The notes under the pieces are model-generated. The model made no database searches and had not been told where the DNA came from. It was given only the letters and a program-made list of their open reading frames with translations. A program made the translations under genes and the position numbers. Source: Anaerolineales bacterium (lineage in GTDB: Bacteria; Chloroflexota; Anaerolineae; Anaerolineales; E44-bin32). From it: a DNA stretch of 10,222 nucleotides. Positions 1 through 6,770 of the stretch are shown here, one piece after another (within the stretch, counting starts at the first letter, position 1; each line of letters begins with the position of its first letter). Location of the stretch: assembly GCA_011772595.1 (NCBI GenBank), contig WVZH01000326.1:236472-246693 (forward strand), given 5' to 3'.

Positions 1-170
1 GCCTTGAAATAGCTGAAGGGTCCGTTAAATTCGTAGACAGGTTGTGCCCACTTAATCGATTCCTCGGCCTCAGGCGCAGCATCTTTGATGATCGTTCTTA
101 TCCTCGCAGCTACCTCCGCCTTCCATCCATCGAGGCCAACGATGTAGGCGTCAACTGTTTTATCGGCCAC
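1..170 (-). CDS. DUF1801 (YdhG-like) protein, N-terminal part
   Basis: This is the first 56 codons of a gene that runs off the left edge of the window. It starts with GTG at 168-170, preceded by a strong GGAGG (complement of 177-181) six bases upstream, which fixes the start. The visible protein begins MADKTVDAYIVGLDGWKAEV and continues with a helix rich in Ala, Glu and Arg. It then reaches IKWAQPVYEFNGPFSYFK, the hallmark stretch of the DUF1801 fold (small soluble proteins of about 120 to 150 residues, related to the iron-chaperone-like YdhG/frataxin-like group). The biochemical role of most DUF1801 members is unknown. Family assignment is confident; function is not. Confidence 0.85.
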   Translation of the reverse strand, partial: MADKTVDAYIVGLDGWKAEVAARIRTIIKDAAPEAEESIKWAQPVYEFNGPFSYFK

Positions 171-328
171 AAAAATCCTCCAAAAAGTGTGATATTAGAT
201 CTTACCACAGGCTTCGGCTAGTCATCGGGGGGATCACAGGAACAATGTAACTTCAATAATTGCTCTACCTACTAGGCACCATAAAACACATTAAATGGAT
301 CGGGCTACGAAATTGAGCGCCCGCCAAG

Positions 329-943
329 TCAACCCGTTGCGATAACGGAAATGCGTAATACGTGAAGCGGACTTTGGGAGATTTTGGAAACGAACTTCGG
401 TCGGGTATCCCCGTGGAGGCTTGAAAGCACATGATTTACGAAATAGTCTTGAAGCGGAGGACGTTGAGTTTTTCTGCCAAGGAGATAACCTCGTACGCTG
501 ATGACGCGAGGGAACCGCCAAAATTGCATGTCTTCGATATTGAGGATTTTCGGTCCGCGTGTTATCTCCAACATCGATCGAAGCTGACCGTCGAGACGCT
601 GTCGGTCCCGCTGTTTAAGATCCGGAAGTGAACCGAACGTGGTTCGGAATAACAACGCTTTCCGGATCGAGTAATCTGGTGTGAGGATGTAGACGACAAT
701 CGCAAAGTCAGCCCCAGCGGAGGCATCTGAAGAAGGGCGATCTTCTGTGTTGAACAGCCTCGCCTCTAGTTTGACTTGCCATTCAACACCTTCGTACGCG
801 ACACCTTCAAGCCCACGAATGAGCGCTAAGGTGTATTCGGCCTCTTTCTTATAGCTGCCCAAGGATATGTCCATAACAGTCGAAGCAACATACGCCCTAG
901 CGGATTTCTTCACACGATCCGGTAATTGAATTCGCTGCTTCAT
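329..943 (-). CDS. Hypothetical protein with a degenerate nuclease-like GAD motif
   Basis: I do not recognise a named family. The 204-residue protein has a basic, helical N-terminus, then VKLEARLFN (57-65), GADFAIVVYI (77-86) and KALLFR (95-100), followed by helices and a basic C-terminus. The order Glu, Gly-Ala-Asp, hydrophobic strand, KxxL recalls PD-(D/E)xK-like proteins, where the strand usually ends in a Q-x-K motif. Here that place reads FRTT, so the catalytic lysine appears to be missing. This comparison is from memory and weak. The start is uncertain: the frame extends to a GTG at 1012 (227 residues). However, a TATAAT (complement of 1021-1026) lies so close to that GTG that the ATG at 943 seems likelier. 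Neither start has a clear Shine-Dalgarno sequence, though a GGA lies a few bases before 943. Confidence 0.55.
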   Translation of the reverse strand: MKQRIQLPDRVKKSARAYVASTVMDISLGSYKKEAEYTLALIRGLEGVAYEGVEWQVKLEARLFNTEDRPSSDASAGADFAIVVYILTPDYSIRKALLFRTTFGSLPDLKQRDRQRLDGQLRSMLEITRGPKILNIEDMQFWRFPRVISVRGYLLGRKTQRPPLQDYFVNHVLSSLHGDTRPKFVSKISQSPLHVLRISVIATG

Positions 944-1144
944 CTGCAATCCATTTGCTAGCCGCCTTTGGACACTTCGCTCTCTAACGGGGCTATGAGC
1001 ACAATCATACACTGGTTCTAATTATATATACCCATAGTTGGGGGATCATAATAAGAAAAATGGAAGTACAACTTAGCTCCGTTTTTGGGATGCAGGCATC
1101 GATAAGTTTACCAATGGCACGATGCTCCGCGAAGGTGAAAGCGC

Positions 1145-1903
1145 TTAATCTTCACCCCGGACTTCATACCGCAGCCAAACCCGACCGCCGTCTTCGACTT
1201 GTGCGGAGATCAACCGTAACTTTGTAGGCCACTCGCTTTCTTGCAACGCCGGGCACTCGAAGAGCGACGGTGTCTTAAATCCACCGATCACTGCTGGGAA
1301 GAATTCGATGTTGATCTCATCTACCAGATCAGCACGTAATAGAGCACCGCCCAATTTACCTGGGGATGTCGAAAGCACGCATTCCACGCCTAATTCCGAG
1401 CTTATCTTTCCAAGTGCAACTTGCAGATCGACACGCTGCTTGCCTGCCACGAGATAGGGAATACCCTCTCGCTGCAAGTATGCAAGATACTCAACGGGTG
1501 TCCTCTCAGACACCAATACTAAGAGATGCCAGCCACGCCACTCCTCTTCCGGCCACTCTTTGTATTTCCAACGAACCCGCCCGCGGCTATCTACCACGAT
1601 GAACCAACCCTGATGCTCAGGGCGCGTTAGGATATCCTCCGGCAAATAATCCTCATACAAGGCGAAACTCTCACCCGCATAAGATGGAAGTGTTTCAGGC
1701 TCCTCATTCCATAATACGAGTGAGCCGCTACCTTCGAGAAAAGCTTGTGGTTGATGCTTGGACTTGATCCAATCATAGACATCACTTGACCCAGCTGACG
1801 CTCGCCACCGTTCATCTCCGTACAACAGGAGCACATCCGGCGCGAGGGTAAGTCGGCCATCGAGAGAGGCCTCACCAAACAAGACGAGACGTGGTCGTTT
1901 CAT
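1145..1903 (-). CDS. RibD C-terminal / dihydrofolate reductase-like reductase
   Basis: This 252-residue soluble protein belongs to the RibD_C fold, the NADPH-dependent pyrimidine reductase fold related to dihydrofolate reductase. Visible signatures are ASLDGRLTL (12-20), VDSRGRVRW (104-112), YLVAGKQRVDLQVAL (150-164), and GGALLRADLVDEI (185-197) followed by FFPAVIGG. These match the substrate and cofactor strands of the family. The deaminase domain of bifunctional RibD is absent, the length fits a single reductase domain, and no other riboflavin gene lies nearby. The true substrate is therefore open: 5-amino-6-ribosylamino-uracil phosphate or another pterin or pyrimidine. The ATG at 1901-1903 is supported by GAGG (complement of 1909-1912) five bases upstream. 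The glycine-rich loop before GGALL reads STSPGKLGG, not the usual run of glycines. Confidence 0.85.
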   Translation of the reverse strand: MKRPRLVLFGEASLDGRLTLAPDVLLLYGDERWRASAGSSDVYDWIKSKHQPQAFLEGSGSLVLWNEEPETLPSYAGESFALYEDYLPEDILTRPEHQGWFIVVDSRGRVRWKYKEWPEEEWRGWHLLVLVSERTPVEYLAYLQREGIPYLVAGKQRVDLQVALGKISSELGVECVLSTSPGKLGGALLRADLVDEINIEFFPAVIGGFKTPSLFECPALQESEWPTKLRLISAQVEDGGRVWLRYEVRGED

Positions 1904-2002
1904 GATATCCTCGATTTATCGAAATTCAGCACCCCGAAACCATCACGTGAAGATTGCTTCTTTTTGTAAGACGACTCAGCATAGACCTGCTTCATTCCCG
2001 CG

Positions 2003-2608
2003 TCAGGTCCCATCGACGAGAATGATGTCTAAGTTATCGAGCAGAGACATGGCTTCTGGTAGCGAGAACTTAGTCTGTTTGAGAATATTTTCCCCCGGGT
2101 CGATGTTGTAATTTCGGGCCCGGCTAAGGTCTGCCTCCGTCAGGTCCGTATTTACAAATAGACTTTGGGCGAGATCCGTTCCCGTAAAGTCAGCTTGAGA
2201 CAAATCTGCCTCTCGGAAATCAACCTCCGTGGCGATACAGTCTTTGATCTGGATACCCTTCAATTCCAGTCCGATGAACGTACAATGGTTGATGGTGGAT
2301 TTATAAAAGCCGATCGGGTTTGCCAGCGCGGTTGTCCAGTCTGCTTCCGTCCAGTTGACCCCGATGACCTTCGAGTTCTCGAATTTCGTTAAAGAAAAAA
2401 TGCTTCCCGGCACTTTTATTACCCCCAAATTACAGTCTAAGAAGACGCAATTGGAAAATCGGCAATTATGGAAAACAGATTCAGTGAAATTACAACGGAT
2501 GAAGCCGCAATCAAAAAACTCCGTCGAATTAATGCGGCCGCGTTCCAAATGGATTGCGTTGAAATCCCGATCTGCAAAGTACTCAGACGAGGCGAGGCTG
2601 GCAGCCAT
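2003..2608 (-). CDS. Pentapeptide-repeat protein (Qnr/McbG-like fold)
   Basis: The 201-residue protein is built of A(D/N)LxX/CxF-type pentapeptides, which form a right-handed quadrilateral beta-helix. The first block (about 25-75) includes FFDCGFIRCNF and CRFSNCVFLDCNL. A break with GVNWTEADW (83-91) follows, then a second block (about 105-164) including VDFREADLSQADF and NTDLTEADLSRA. The C-terminal segment NYNIDPGENILKQTKFSLPEA, ending in a short helix with LDIIL, is a known cap of this subfamily. Qnr and MfpA proteins of similar length mimic DNA and protect gyrase; whether this one does so cannot be told. The gene starts six bases after the metF stop. The nearest GAGGAG (complement of 2631-2636) is about 22 bases from the ATG, too far for normal initiation, so translation probably depends on ribosomes finishing metF. 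Confidence 0.9.
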   Translation of the reverse strand: MAASLASSEYFADRDFNAIHLERGRINSTEFFDCGFIRCNFTESVFHNCRFSNCVFLDCNLGVIKVPGSIFSLTKFENSKVIGVNWTEADWTTALANPIGFYKSTINHCTFIGLELKGIQIKDCIATEVDFREADLSQADFTGTDLAQSLFVNTDLTEADLSRARNYNIDPGENILKQTKFSLPEAMSLLDNLDIILVDGT

Positions 2609-2614
2609 AATCGG

Positions 2615-3493
2615 TCACAAGAGATTCATACTCCTCAATTGGTCGACAATGCCTACTGCGGATTTACTCCGGTCCATCGTGTAGATGTGCACCCCCGGCA
2701 CTCCCGCTTCCAGGAGTTCCACACACTGCTGAACTGCGTACTCAATTCCAAACTCAAGCAGAGCTTCCTTATCATCCTCGTCTATTGAAGCGATCCCCTC
2801 CCGCACATCATCCGTTATGGTTGCCCCACACAGGTTGGCTAGCGTCTCCATCATCTTAACACTGTAAATAGGCATTACTCCCGGCAGGATTGGAACTTCG
2901 ATACCGCTGCTCCTGCATCGCTCCATGAAGTCGAAAAAATACCTGTTGTCATAAAAGTAGTTGGTGATGATGTAATCCGCTCCTTGGTCTACCTTCAATT
3001 TCAGATATTCCAAGTCCTTCTCTATGGACATAGCGTCGATATGCCCCTCGGGGTATCCTGCCACGCCGAGGCAAAAATCGTACCTCGGTCGTATGAACGC
3101 CACCAAATCAGATGCATAAGGTAGGCTGTCTGGATGCGGCATGAATTCTTCCTCTCGAGGGGTGTCACCACGTACGGCCAATATCGTCTCCACACCTAAC
3201 GCTTGATAGCTGTCGAGAACTGCGATGATGTCCTCTGGAGCCAAGCCAAAGCAGGCGAAGTAAGCGACGACGTCCAATCCCATTTCACGTAACAATTTCT
3301 CGACGAGTTGTCGAGAGCCCTCTCGCGTTGATCCGCCGGCCCCGAAAGTCACCGAAACGAAATCAGGTTTCAATGCCGCTAGCGCGTCAATCGCCTTCTC
3401 CAGGCTCAGGGCTGCTTTTTCTGACCTTGCAGGAAAGAGTTCAAATGAGAGCGTGGGTTTGTCTTGCGACGCCCATAATTCTGTAAGTTTCAT
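2615..3493 (-). CDS. metF: Methylenetetrahydrofolate reductase
   Basis: This 292-residue TIM-barrel flavoprotein reduces 5,10-methylene-tetrahydrofolate to 5-methyl-tetrahydrofolate, feeding methionine synthesis or a methyl branch of one-carbon metabolism. Signatures in order are SFELFPAR (16-23, with the catalytic-type Glu at 18), SVTFGAGGSTRE (47-58), ILAVRGDTP (104-112), GVAGYPEGH (143-151), DQGADYIITNYFYDN (169-183), PILPGVMPI (201-209) and GVPGVHIYTMDRS (264-276). Length equals that of E. coli MetF. Two usual residues differ: the folate-contacting Gln of the TQFFFD motif is Asn 178, and the usual His-x-x-Cys strand reads AYFAC. The frame continues 17 codons upstream to 3544, but the ATG at 3491-3493 has AAGGA eight bases before it and aligns with the family start. 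The pentapeptide gene follows after six bases. Confidence 0.93.
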   Translation of the reverse strand: MKLTELWASQDKPTLSFELFPARSEKAALSLEKAIDALAALKPDFVSVTFGAGGSTREGSRQLVEKLLREMGLDVVAYFACFGLAPEDIIAVLDSYQALGVETILAVRGDTPREEEFMPHPDSLPYASDLVAFIRPRYDFCLGVAGYPEGHIDAMSIEKDLEYLKLKVDQGADYIITNYFYDNRYFFDFMERCRSSGIEVPILPGVMPIYSVKMMETLANLCGATITDDVREGIASIDEDDKEALLEFGIEYAVQQCVELLEAGVPGVHIYTMDRSKSAVGIVDQLRSMNLL

Positions 3494-3501
3494 CGCTCGT
3501 A

Positions 3502-3506
3502 TCCTT
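3502..3506 (-). promoter_or_regulatory. Ribosome binding site that fixes the metF start
   Basis: On the minus strand this reads AAGGA and lies eight bases before the ATG at 3491-3493. It favours that start over the longer frame beginning at 3544. An inverted repeat ends three bases upstream of it. Confidence 0.6.
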
Positions 3507-3509
3507 CCA

Positions 3510-3537
3510 GCGCTCAAACGAGAAACATAGTGAGCGC
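3510..3537 (-). repeat. Inverted repeat in the metF leader
   Basis: A perfect seven-base inverted repeat, GCGCTCA at 3510-3516 and TGAGCGC at 3531-3537, has a 14-base loop. On the mRNA it would form a GC-rich stem ending three bases before the metF Shine-Dalgarno sequence. No U-run follows, so it is not a typical terminator. It could be an operator or an RNA structure that tunes initiation. It does not match a riboswitch consensus that I recognise. Confidence 0.5.
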
Positions 3538-3573
3538 AATCCACTGGCCTTCCATTGCAACTTCCCGTTTTGT

Positions 3574-5235
3574 CTACGAACCCTTCTCGGCACCTCCATT
3601 CACCAACCAGTGTAGATACTCTTCAATGTTGGTGTAACCGTCTTCGTCGAGATCGGAGTTCCCGTCGGAGGGATCGTCTGGATCTAAACCCATCGCCAAC
3701 TCCCAATCATCAGACATGCCATCGTGATCGGAATCGGCCGGAGGAATTCCAGGTGCTAACTCGGGATGGCCGCCCACTTCTTCGGGCGAGTCGATGATAG
3801 CGCCGGTACCCTCGCGGACATCGCCTATGATACGGGCATCCACCGCATCTCTGTGTGGCATTGTGGCACCTGCCCCCTCCAACACATGCTCTCGTGACCG
3901 CTCGGCGGATTCCTCCGAAACACGATTTGTTTCAAACCTCACGAAGCTGCGATACTCTTCCGGGGCGGTACCATTCTCACCATAACCAAAACCCACAAGG
4001 GTCCATTCGTCTACCGACGAGTCAGGGCGGTGCGGGCCAAAATTGTCTTGAACGTATATTCTTGGATTCCCGCCAGCGAGCAAAATCTCATAATTGCCTG
4101 GTTGTGTGGAGGGGCCCGGCATGAAAGTATTTCCGATAAAGTTCAAGAATGTGTTTGCGTCATTATCAACGATCTCTGCCGGCAGGATGCCCCAGTTATA
4201 GATGACATTGTTGACAAAGCTGTGCGTTCCCCCCTCTATGATCAACGGGTTCCGGAAGTCATTATGCGCCAGTAAGGAATGATGGACAGTCACGTGATAA
4301 GAACTGTCTCCAATCAACAAGCCTGCGCTATGCGTGCCCTTGCGATGTCGGCTTCGATTCAACGCCTCGCTGATGATAGACCAGGAGATGGTTATGTCGT
4401 GCGCCCCGTACCAAGTACTAATGACCTCATCTTCGCTCCAGCCTGCCGAAATGTGATCTAATACAACGTTATACGCTCCTTGCGTGTCCTCATGTTTACC
4501 CAGGAGGGCGATCGCATCGTTTACATCGGCATCCACGGGACCCTCATTTCCTGGTCGCACACGGAGATGCTGGATAAGAACGTCATGTGTCGTGATCGTG
4601 ATTCCCGCGCCTTTGATACAAATCCCGCCCCCAGGCGCCGTTTGACCGGCGACCGTTACAAACGGATGGCGAATATGCAATTCCGACTGGAGCTCGATAG
4701 TACCCCCAACTCGAAAAACGATAATACGTGGTTGGGAAACGTTAAGTGCGGCGCGGAGCGATCCGGGGCCATCATCGGCCAGTGAAGTCACCTCGATCAC
4801 AACGCCTCCTCGGCCGGCGACGGTGCGTGTTCCAAATCCTTCAGCGCCGGGAAATACGGGCAAACCTACCTGGGGCTCCACCACTCTCGGTGTGCTCGGA
4901 TTTTTCTCAGGCCCCGGCGTCATCGCATCGTCAATCATGGGGACTCCAATCACGACGGCAAACGCGAGCAAGAACAGCCCACCGATGCCGGTGAAGATCC
5001 AGCCAAGGTCCGCTCGTTGCTGAAGCCGAATCATCCTCATGCCCAAAAGCATCGACACAAGGGGGCAAATTACCATTGTCCCCCATATGACAAGAGGCCC
5101 TGGAAACTTCATCAGGTAAGCGTCGAATATGTTGACTACACGAAAGATAAAAAGTAGTGCCGTAACCCAAAGGACGAAGGTTATTCCCAAGAGGATAAAA
5201 GCCGTTTTCACATATCGTTCTGCGATTTTTATCAT
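3574..5235 (-). CDS. Membrane-anchored pectate lyase-like protein with calcium repeats
   Basis: The 553-residue protein starts with three hydrophobic segments (about 10-33, 46-66 and 79-101) and no normal signal peptide. A Pro-rich linker and a pectate lyase-like beta-helix follow. FPGAEGFG (128-135), TVAGRGG (138-144) and VTSLADDGPGSLRAAL (149-164) are typical openings of bacterial PL1-like lyases. Later turns include VTVAGQTAPGGG (193-204), VVLDHISAGWSEDE (257-270) and FVNNVIYNW (340-348). The C-terminus carries two calcium-binding loops of thrombospondin type 3 or EF-hand style, DSDHDGMSDDWE (501-512) and DLDEDGYTNIEEYL (528-541). An odd number of membrane helices puts the lyase domain outside the cell if the N-terminus is inside. 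Actual polysaccharide substrate and activity are unproven. The ATG at 5233-5235 has only a weak GAG upstream. Confidence 0.85.
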   Translation of the reverse strand: MIKIAERYVKTAFILLGITFVLWVTALLFIFRVVNIFDAYLMKFPGPLVIWGTMVICPLVSMLLGMRMIRLQQRADLGWIFTGIGGLFLLAFAVVIGVPMIDDAMTPGPEKNPSTPRVVEPQVGLPVFPGAEGFGTRTVAGRGGVVIEVTSLADDGPGSLRAALNVSQPRIIVFRVGGTIELQSELHIRHPFVTVAGQTAPGGGICIKGAGITITTHDVLIQHLRVRPGNEGPVDADVNDAIALLGKHEDTQGAYNVVLDHISAGWSEDEVISTWYGAHDITISWSIISEALNRSRHRKGTHSAGLLIGDSSYHVTVHHSLLAHNDFRNPLIIEGGTHSFVNNVIYNWGILPAEIVDNDANTFLNFIGNTFMPGPSTQPGNYEILLAGGNPRIYVQDNFGPHRPDSSVDEWTLVGFGYGENGTAPEEYRSFVRFETNRVSEESAERSREHVLEGAGATMPHRDAVDARIIGDVREGTGAIIDSPEEVGGHPELAPGIPPADSDHDGMSDDWELAMGLDPDDPSDGNSDLDEDGYTNIEEYLHWLVNGGAEKGS

Positions 5236-5348
5236 TTTGCTCGAAGCCAGTACTCAGAATTCCCTCGACCTCGGTCCCACAAACCTGATAGGGTAATATG
5301 CTTGATCGACCGGCGTTCATTTATTGTCCAGGATCAGGTAAAGATCAA

Positions 5349-5570
5349 CTACGTTGACTTTCTCCTGTCTTTCCCGGAACGCCGTTCCTTCCCACTTCTG
5401 CGCTCAGGTCCATCATAATCGCGATCGTCAGATATTCTCCTATCTTTTCCTGACCGTCTATCCTTCCCAGATCTGCGCTCCGGTCCTGAATAATCAGGCT
5501 CATCAGCTTTATTTTCCAAGTCCGCTGACTCTTCCTTCTCCTCAACAGAATAGTGACCCTCTTGGGACAT
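5349..5570 (-). CDS. Small charged protein with RRSGKDRR repeats
   Basis: This is a 73-residue hydrophilic protein of unknown function. The N-terminal part (1-26) is acidic (EEKEESADLENKADEP). It is followed by two 19-residue units, YSGPERRSGKDRRSGKDRR at 27-45 and YDGPERRSGKERRSGKDRR at 52-70, joined by ISDDRD. It has no hydrophobic core, membrane segment or cysteine and is probably disordered. Similar GPERRSGKDRR stretches occur as short tails of other bacterial proteins, some with signalling domains, but no domain is attached here. The chosen ATG at 5568-5570 has AAAGGA (complement of 5578-5583) seven bases upstream; an upstream in-frame start at 5612 lacks such support. It lies 67 bases after the ferredoxin-like gene and 113 bases before the lyase gene. 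Confidence 0.75.
   Translation of the reverse strand: MSQEGHYSVEEKEESADLENKADEPDYSGPERRSGKDRRSGKDRRISDDRDYDGPERRSGKERRSGKDRRKST
5361..5492 (-). repeat. Two 57-base coding repeats with a 75-base period
   Basis: The units are 5436-5492 and 5361-5417, joined by an 18-base spacer. They encode nearly identical 19-residue peptides, but the DNA differs at many synonymous sites: Pro CCG/CCT, Ser TCT/AGT, Arg AGA/CGG and CGG/CGT, Gly GGA/GGG, Asp GAT/GAC. Only Ser/Asp at position 2 and Asp/Glu at position 11 change the protein. Confidence 0.85.
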
Positions 5571-5637
5571 GATATGGTCCTTTCGTAATTCACATAACTT
5601 TAAGGATCCCACTTCAACCTAAGCACTGACTATCGCA

Positions 5638-6510
5638 TTACCATATGTTTGCCGCTTCTTTACTCTCATCCCTGGGGATAAGGGTGATGGCGTCATGCGG
5701 ACATGCAGCTCTACATACCCCACACCCAAAACATTTTTCCGGCGAGATATACACTTTCCCCAACGTCGATGAGTAGAATTGAGCGCCAAACTGGCACTGG
5801 CTCATGCACGTTTTGCACCCATTACAAAGATTCCAATCAATCCGGCACACGTATTCCGCACGGAAAAACCTTGGACTCCCACCTCGTTCAATGTAATGTT
5901 TGTATGCATCACAATCTCGGTCACAGTTGCATAGGCCAATCACATAGGGGGTTACGCCAGTCCAGATACTGTGCATAAGCCCTTCTTGATCGTATTTTCG
6001 GAAGATCGCCTTGGTCTCTTCCTTGTCAAGAACTTCCAAGGAAGATGACGCCTCTGGATATTTCCCCAAAATCCCTCTCATATCCATCCCTAAACCAAAG
6101 CAATAACGTTTATCCGACTTGCCCGTATGAATATATCGACATCCGCACGGGAGTCGTGTGATGGAATCGACAATGTTTATAACCTCTTCAACGTCCTCGA
6201 TGGGTAACACTTGTCCGAAGTGCACGATCTTTCTTCGCCTCACAATCTCATCCACGGAAGGTTGGAGCACGTGCTGTTCAACTGTTGATTGAGCTTCCAC
6301 ATCTGTAGCACTACTTGTCTCGGTTACGAAACCTGTTGCAGGTATGACGAAACTGTCAATGAAATTATTCAACCATTCAACACGCGTATCGGCACCTGCG
6401 AACTCAAATTGTTCAGAGGAGAGTTGCTCATGCAGTAGCTCCGCTGAATAATTTCTCATTTGAAGATACCACTTCTTTCCTTCTCCATGTTCGGTGCAAA
6501 ATTCACACAT
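5638..6510 (-). CDS. Double [4Fe-4S] ferredoxin-like protein with CEFC N-terminus
   Basis: This 290-residue soluble iron-sulfur protein ends in two ferredoxin motifs: Cys 229, 232, 235, 239 (CNGCKTCMSQC) and Cys 260, 263, 266, 270 (CFGCGVCRAACP). Upstream are further conserved-looking cysteine sets: CEFC at 2-5, PCGC at 121-124 with Cys 137, and CNCDRDC at 194-200. The opening MCEFCTEHGEGKKWYLQ is a family signature that I associate with uncharacterised anaerobe proteins annotated only as 4Fe-4S dicluster proteins. It probably transfers electrons, but its partner is unknown and no oxidoreductase subunit lies beside it. The ATG at 6508-6510 has GGAGG six bases upstream. It follows the YoaP-domain gene by 17 bases, so the two are likely co-transcribed. 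The extra cysteines could hold another cluster or metal. Confidence 0.88.
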   Translation of the reverse strand: MCEFCTEHGEGKKWYLQMRNYSAELLHEQLSSEQFEFAGADTRVEWLNNFIDSFVIPATGFVTETSSATDVEAQSTVEQHVLQPSVDEIVRRRKIVHFGQVLPIEDVEEVINIVDSITRLPCGCRYIHTGKSDKRYCFGLGMDMRGILGKYPEASSSLEVLDKEETKAIFRKYDQEGLMHSIWTGVTPYVIGLCNCDRDCDAYKHYIERGGSPRFFRAEYVCRIDWNLCNGCKTCMSQCQFGAQFYSSTLGKVYISPEKCFGCGVCRAACPHDAITLIPRDESKEAANIW

Positions 6511-6527
6511 TTCTGACCTCCGAACAA

Positions 6528-6770
6528 TCAGGCGAGCAAGTCCTCGTCAAGTCGCCGAATCTCCTTCTTGCCCAAGTAGTGGGACGAAAACAGGCTGCCG
6601 TTGTATACAATCCCGAACACACCGTACGCTGAAGGTGACTCGGCTCTCAACTGCTCGCTGCTTCCAAACTTCACGGTTTGCGTACTGATTCCTCGTTCCT
6701 TGAACACCATAAGTGCAAACTGTACAGTATCAGGGGTGTATGGACATTGATCTGAATAGAAGACTGTCAT
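6528..6770 (-). CDS. Stand-alone YoaP-like thioredoxin-fold domain, remnant of a GNAT protein
   Basis: The 80 residues begin MTVFYSDQCPYTPDTVQ and continue with a helix, TVKFGSSEQLRAESPSAYGVF, IVYNGSLFSSHYLGKKEIRRL and the end. This matches the C-terminal YoaP domain that normally follows a GNAT acetyltransferase domain in proteins of about 240 to 250 residues. It looks thioredoxin-like, with CPYT (9-12) where glutaredoxins have CPYC, so only one active-site cysteine remains. The ATG at 6768-6770 follows directly and in frame on the TAG that ends the 31-codon piece upstream, and GAGGG lies four bases before it. It may still be translated, by its own site or by re-initiation. The acetyltransferase core is absent, so original enzyme activity is surely lost. 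The ferredoxin-like gene starts 17 bases later. Confidence 0.75.
   Translation of the reverse strand: MTVFYSDQCPYTPDTVQFALMVFKERGISTQTVKFGSSEQLRAESPSAYGVFGIVYNGSLFSSHYLGKKEIRRLDEDLLA

Noticed and set aside
301..323. Inverted repeat CGGGC / GCCCG after the 329-943 gene, as a terminator
   Set aside because: The stem is only five bases with a 13-base loop, and the T-rich stretch after it is broken.
1021..1026. TATAAT upstream of the 329-943 gene as a full promoter
   Set aside because: No matching -35 box lies 16 to 18 bases upstream; used only as weak support for the shorter start.
1134..1156. Inverted repeat GGTGAA / TTCACC across the stop of the RibD-like gene
   Set aside because: A six-base stem without a U-run is likely to occur by chance.
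4931..5320. 129-codon minus-strand open frame overlapping the start of the pectate lyase gene
   Set aside because: It overlaps the well-supported membrane segments of the lyase in another frame, and its translation resembles no family.
5340..5361. Small hairpin over the stop codon of the charged-repeat gene
   Set aside because: The stem is AT-rich and bulged with a three-base loop, too weak for a terminator.
5345..5593. 82-codon minus-strand frame overlapping the charged-repeat gene
   Set aside because: It is the shifted reading of the repeat. The chosen frame has a good ribosome site and a conserved peptide pattern.
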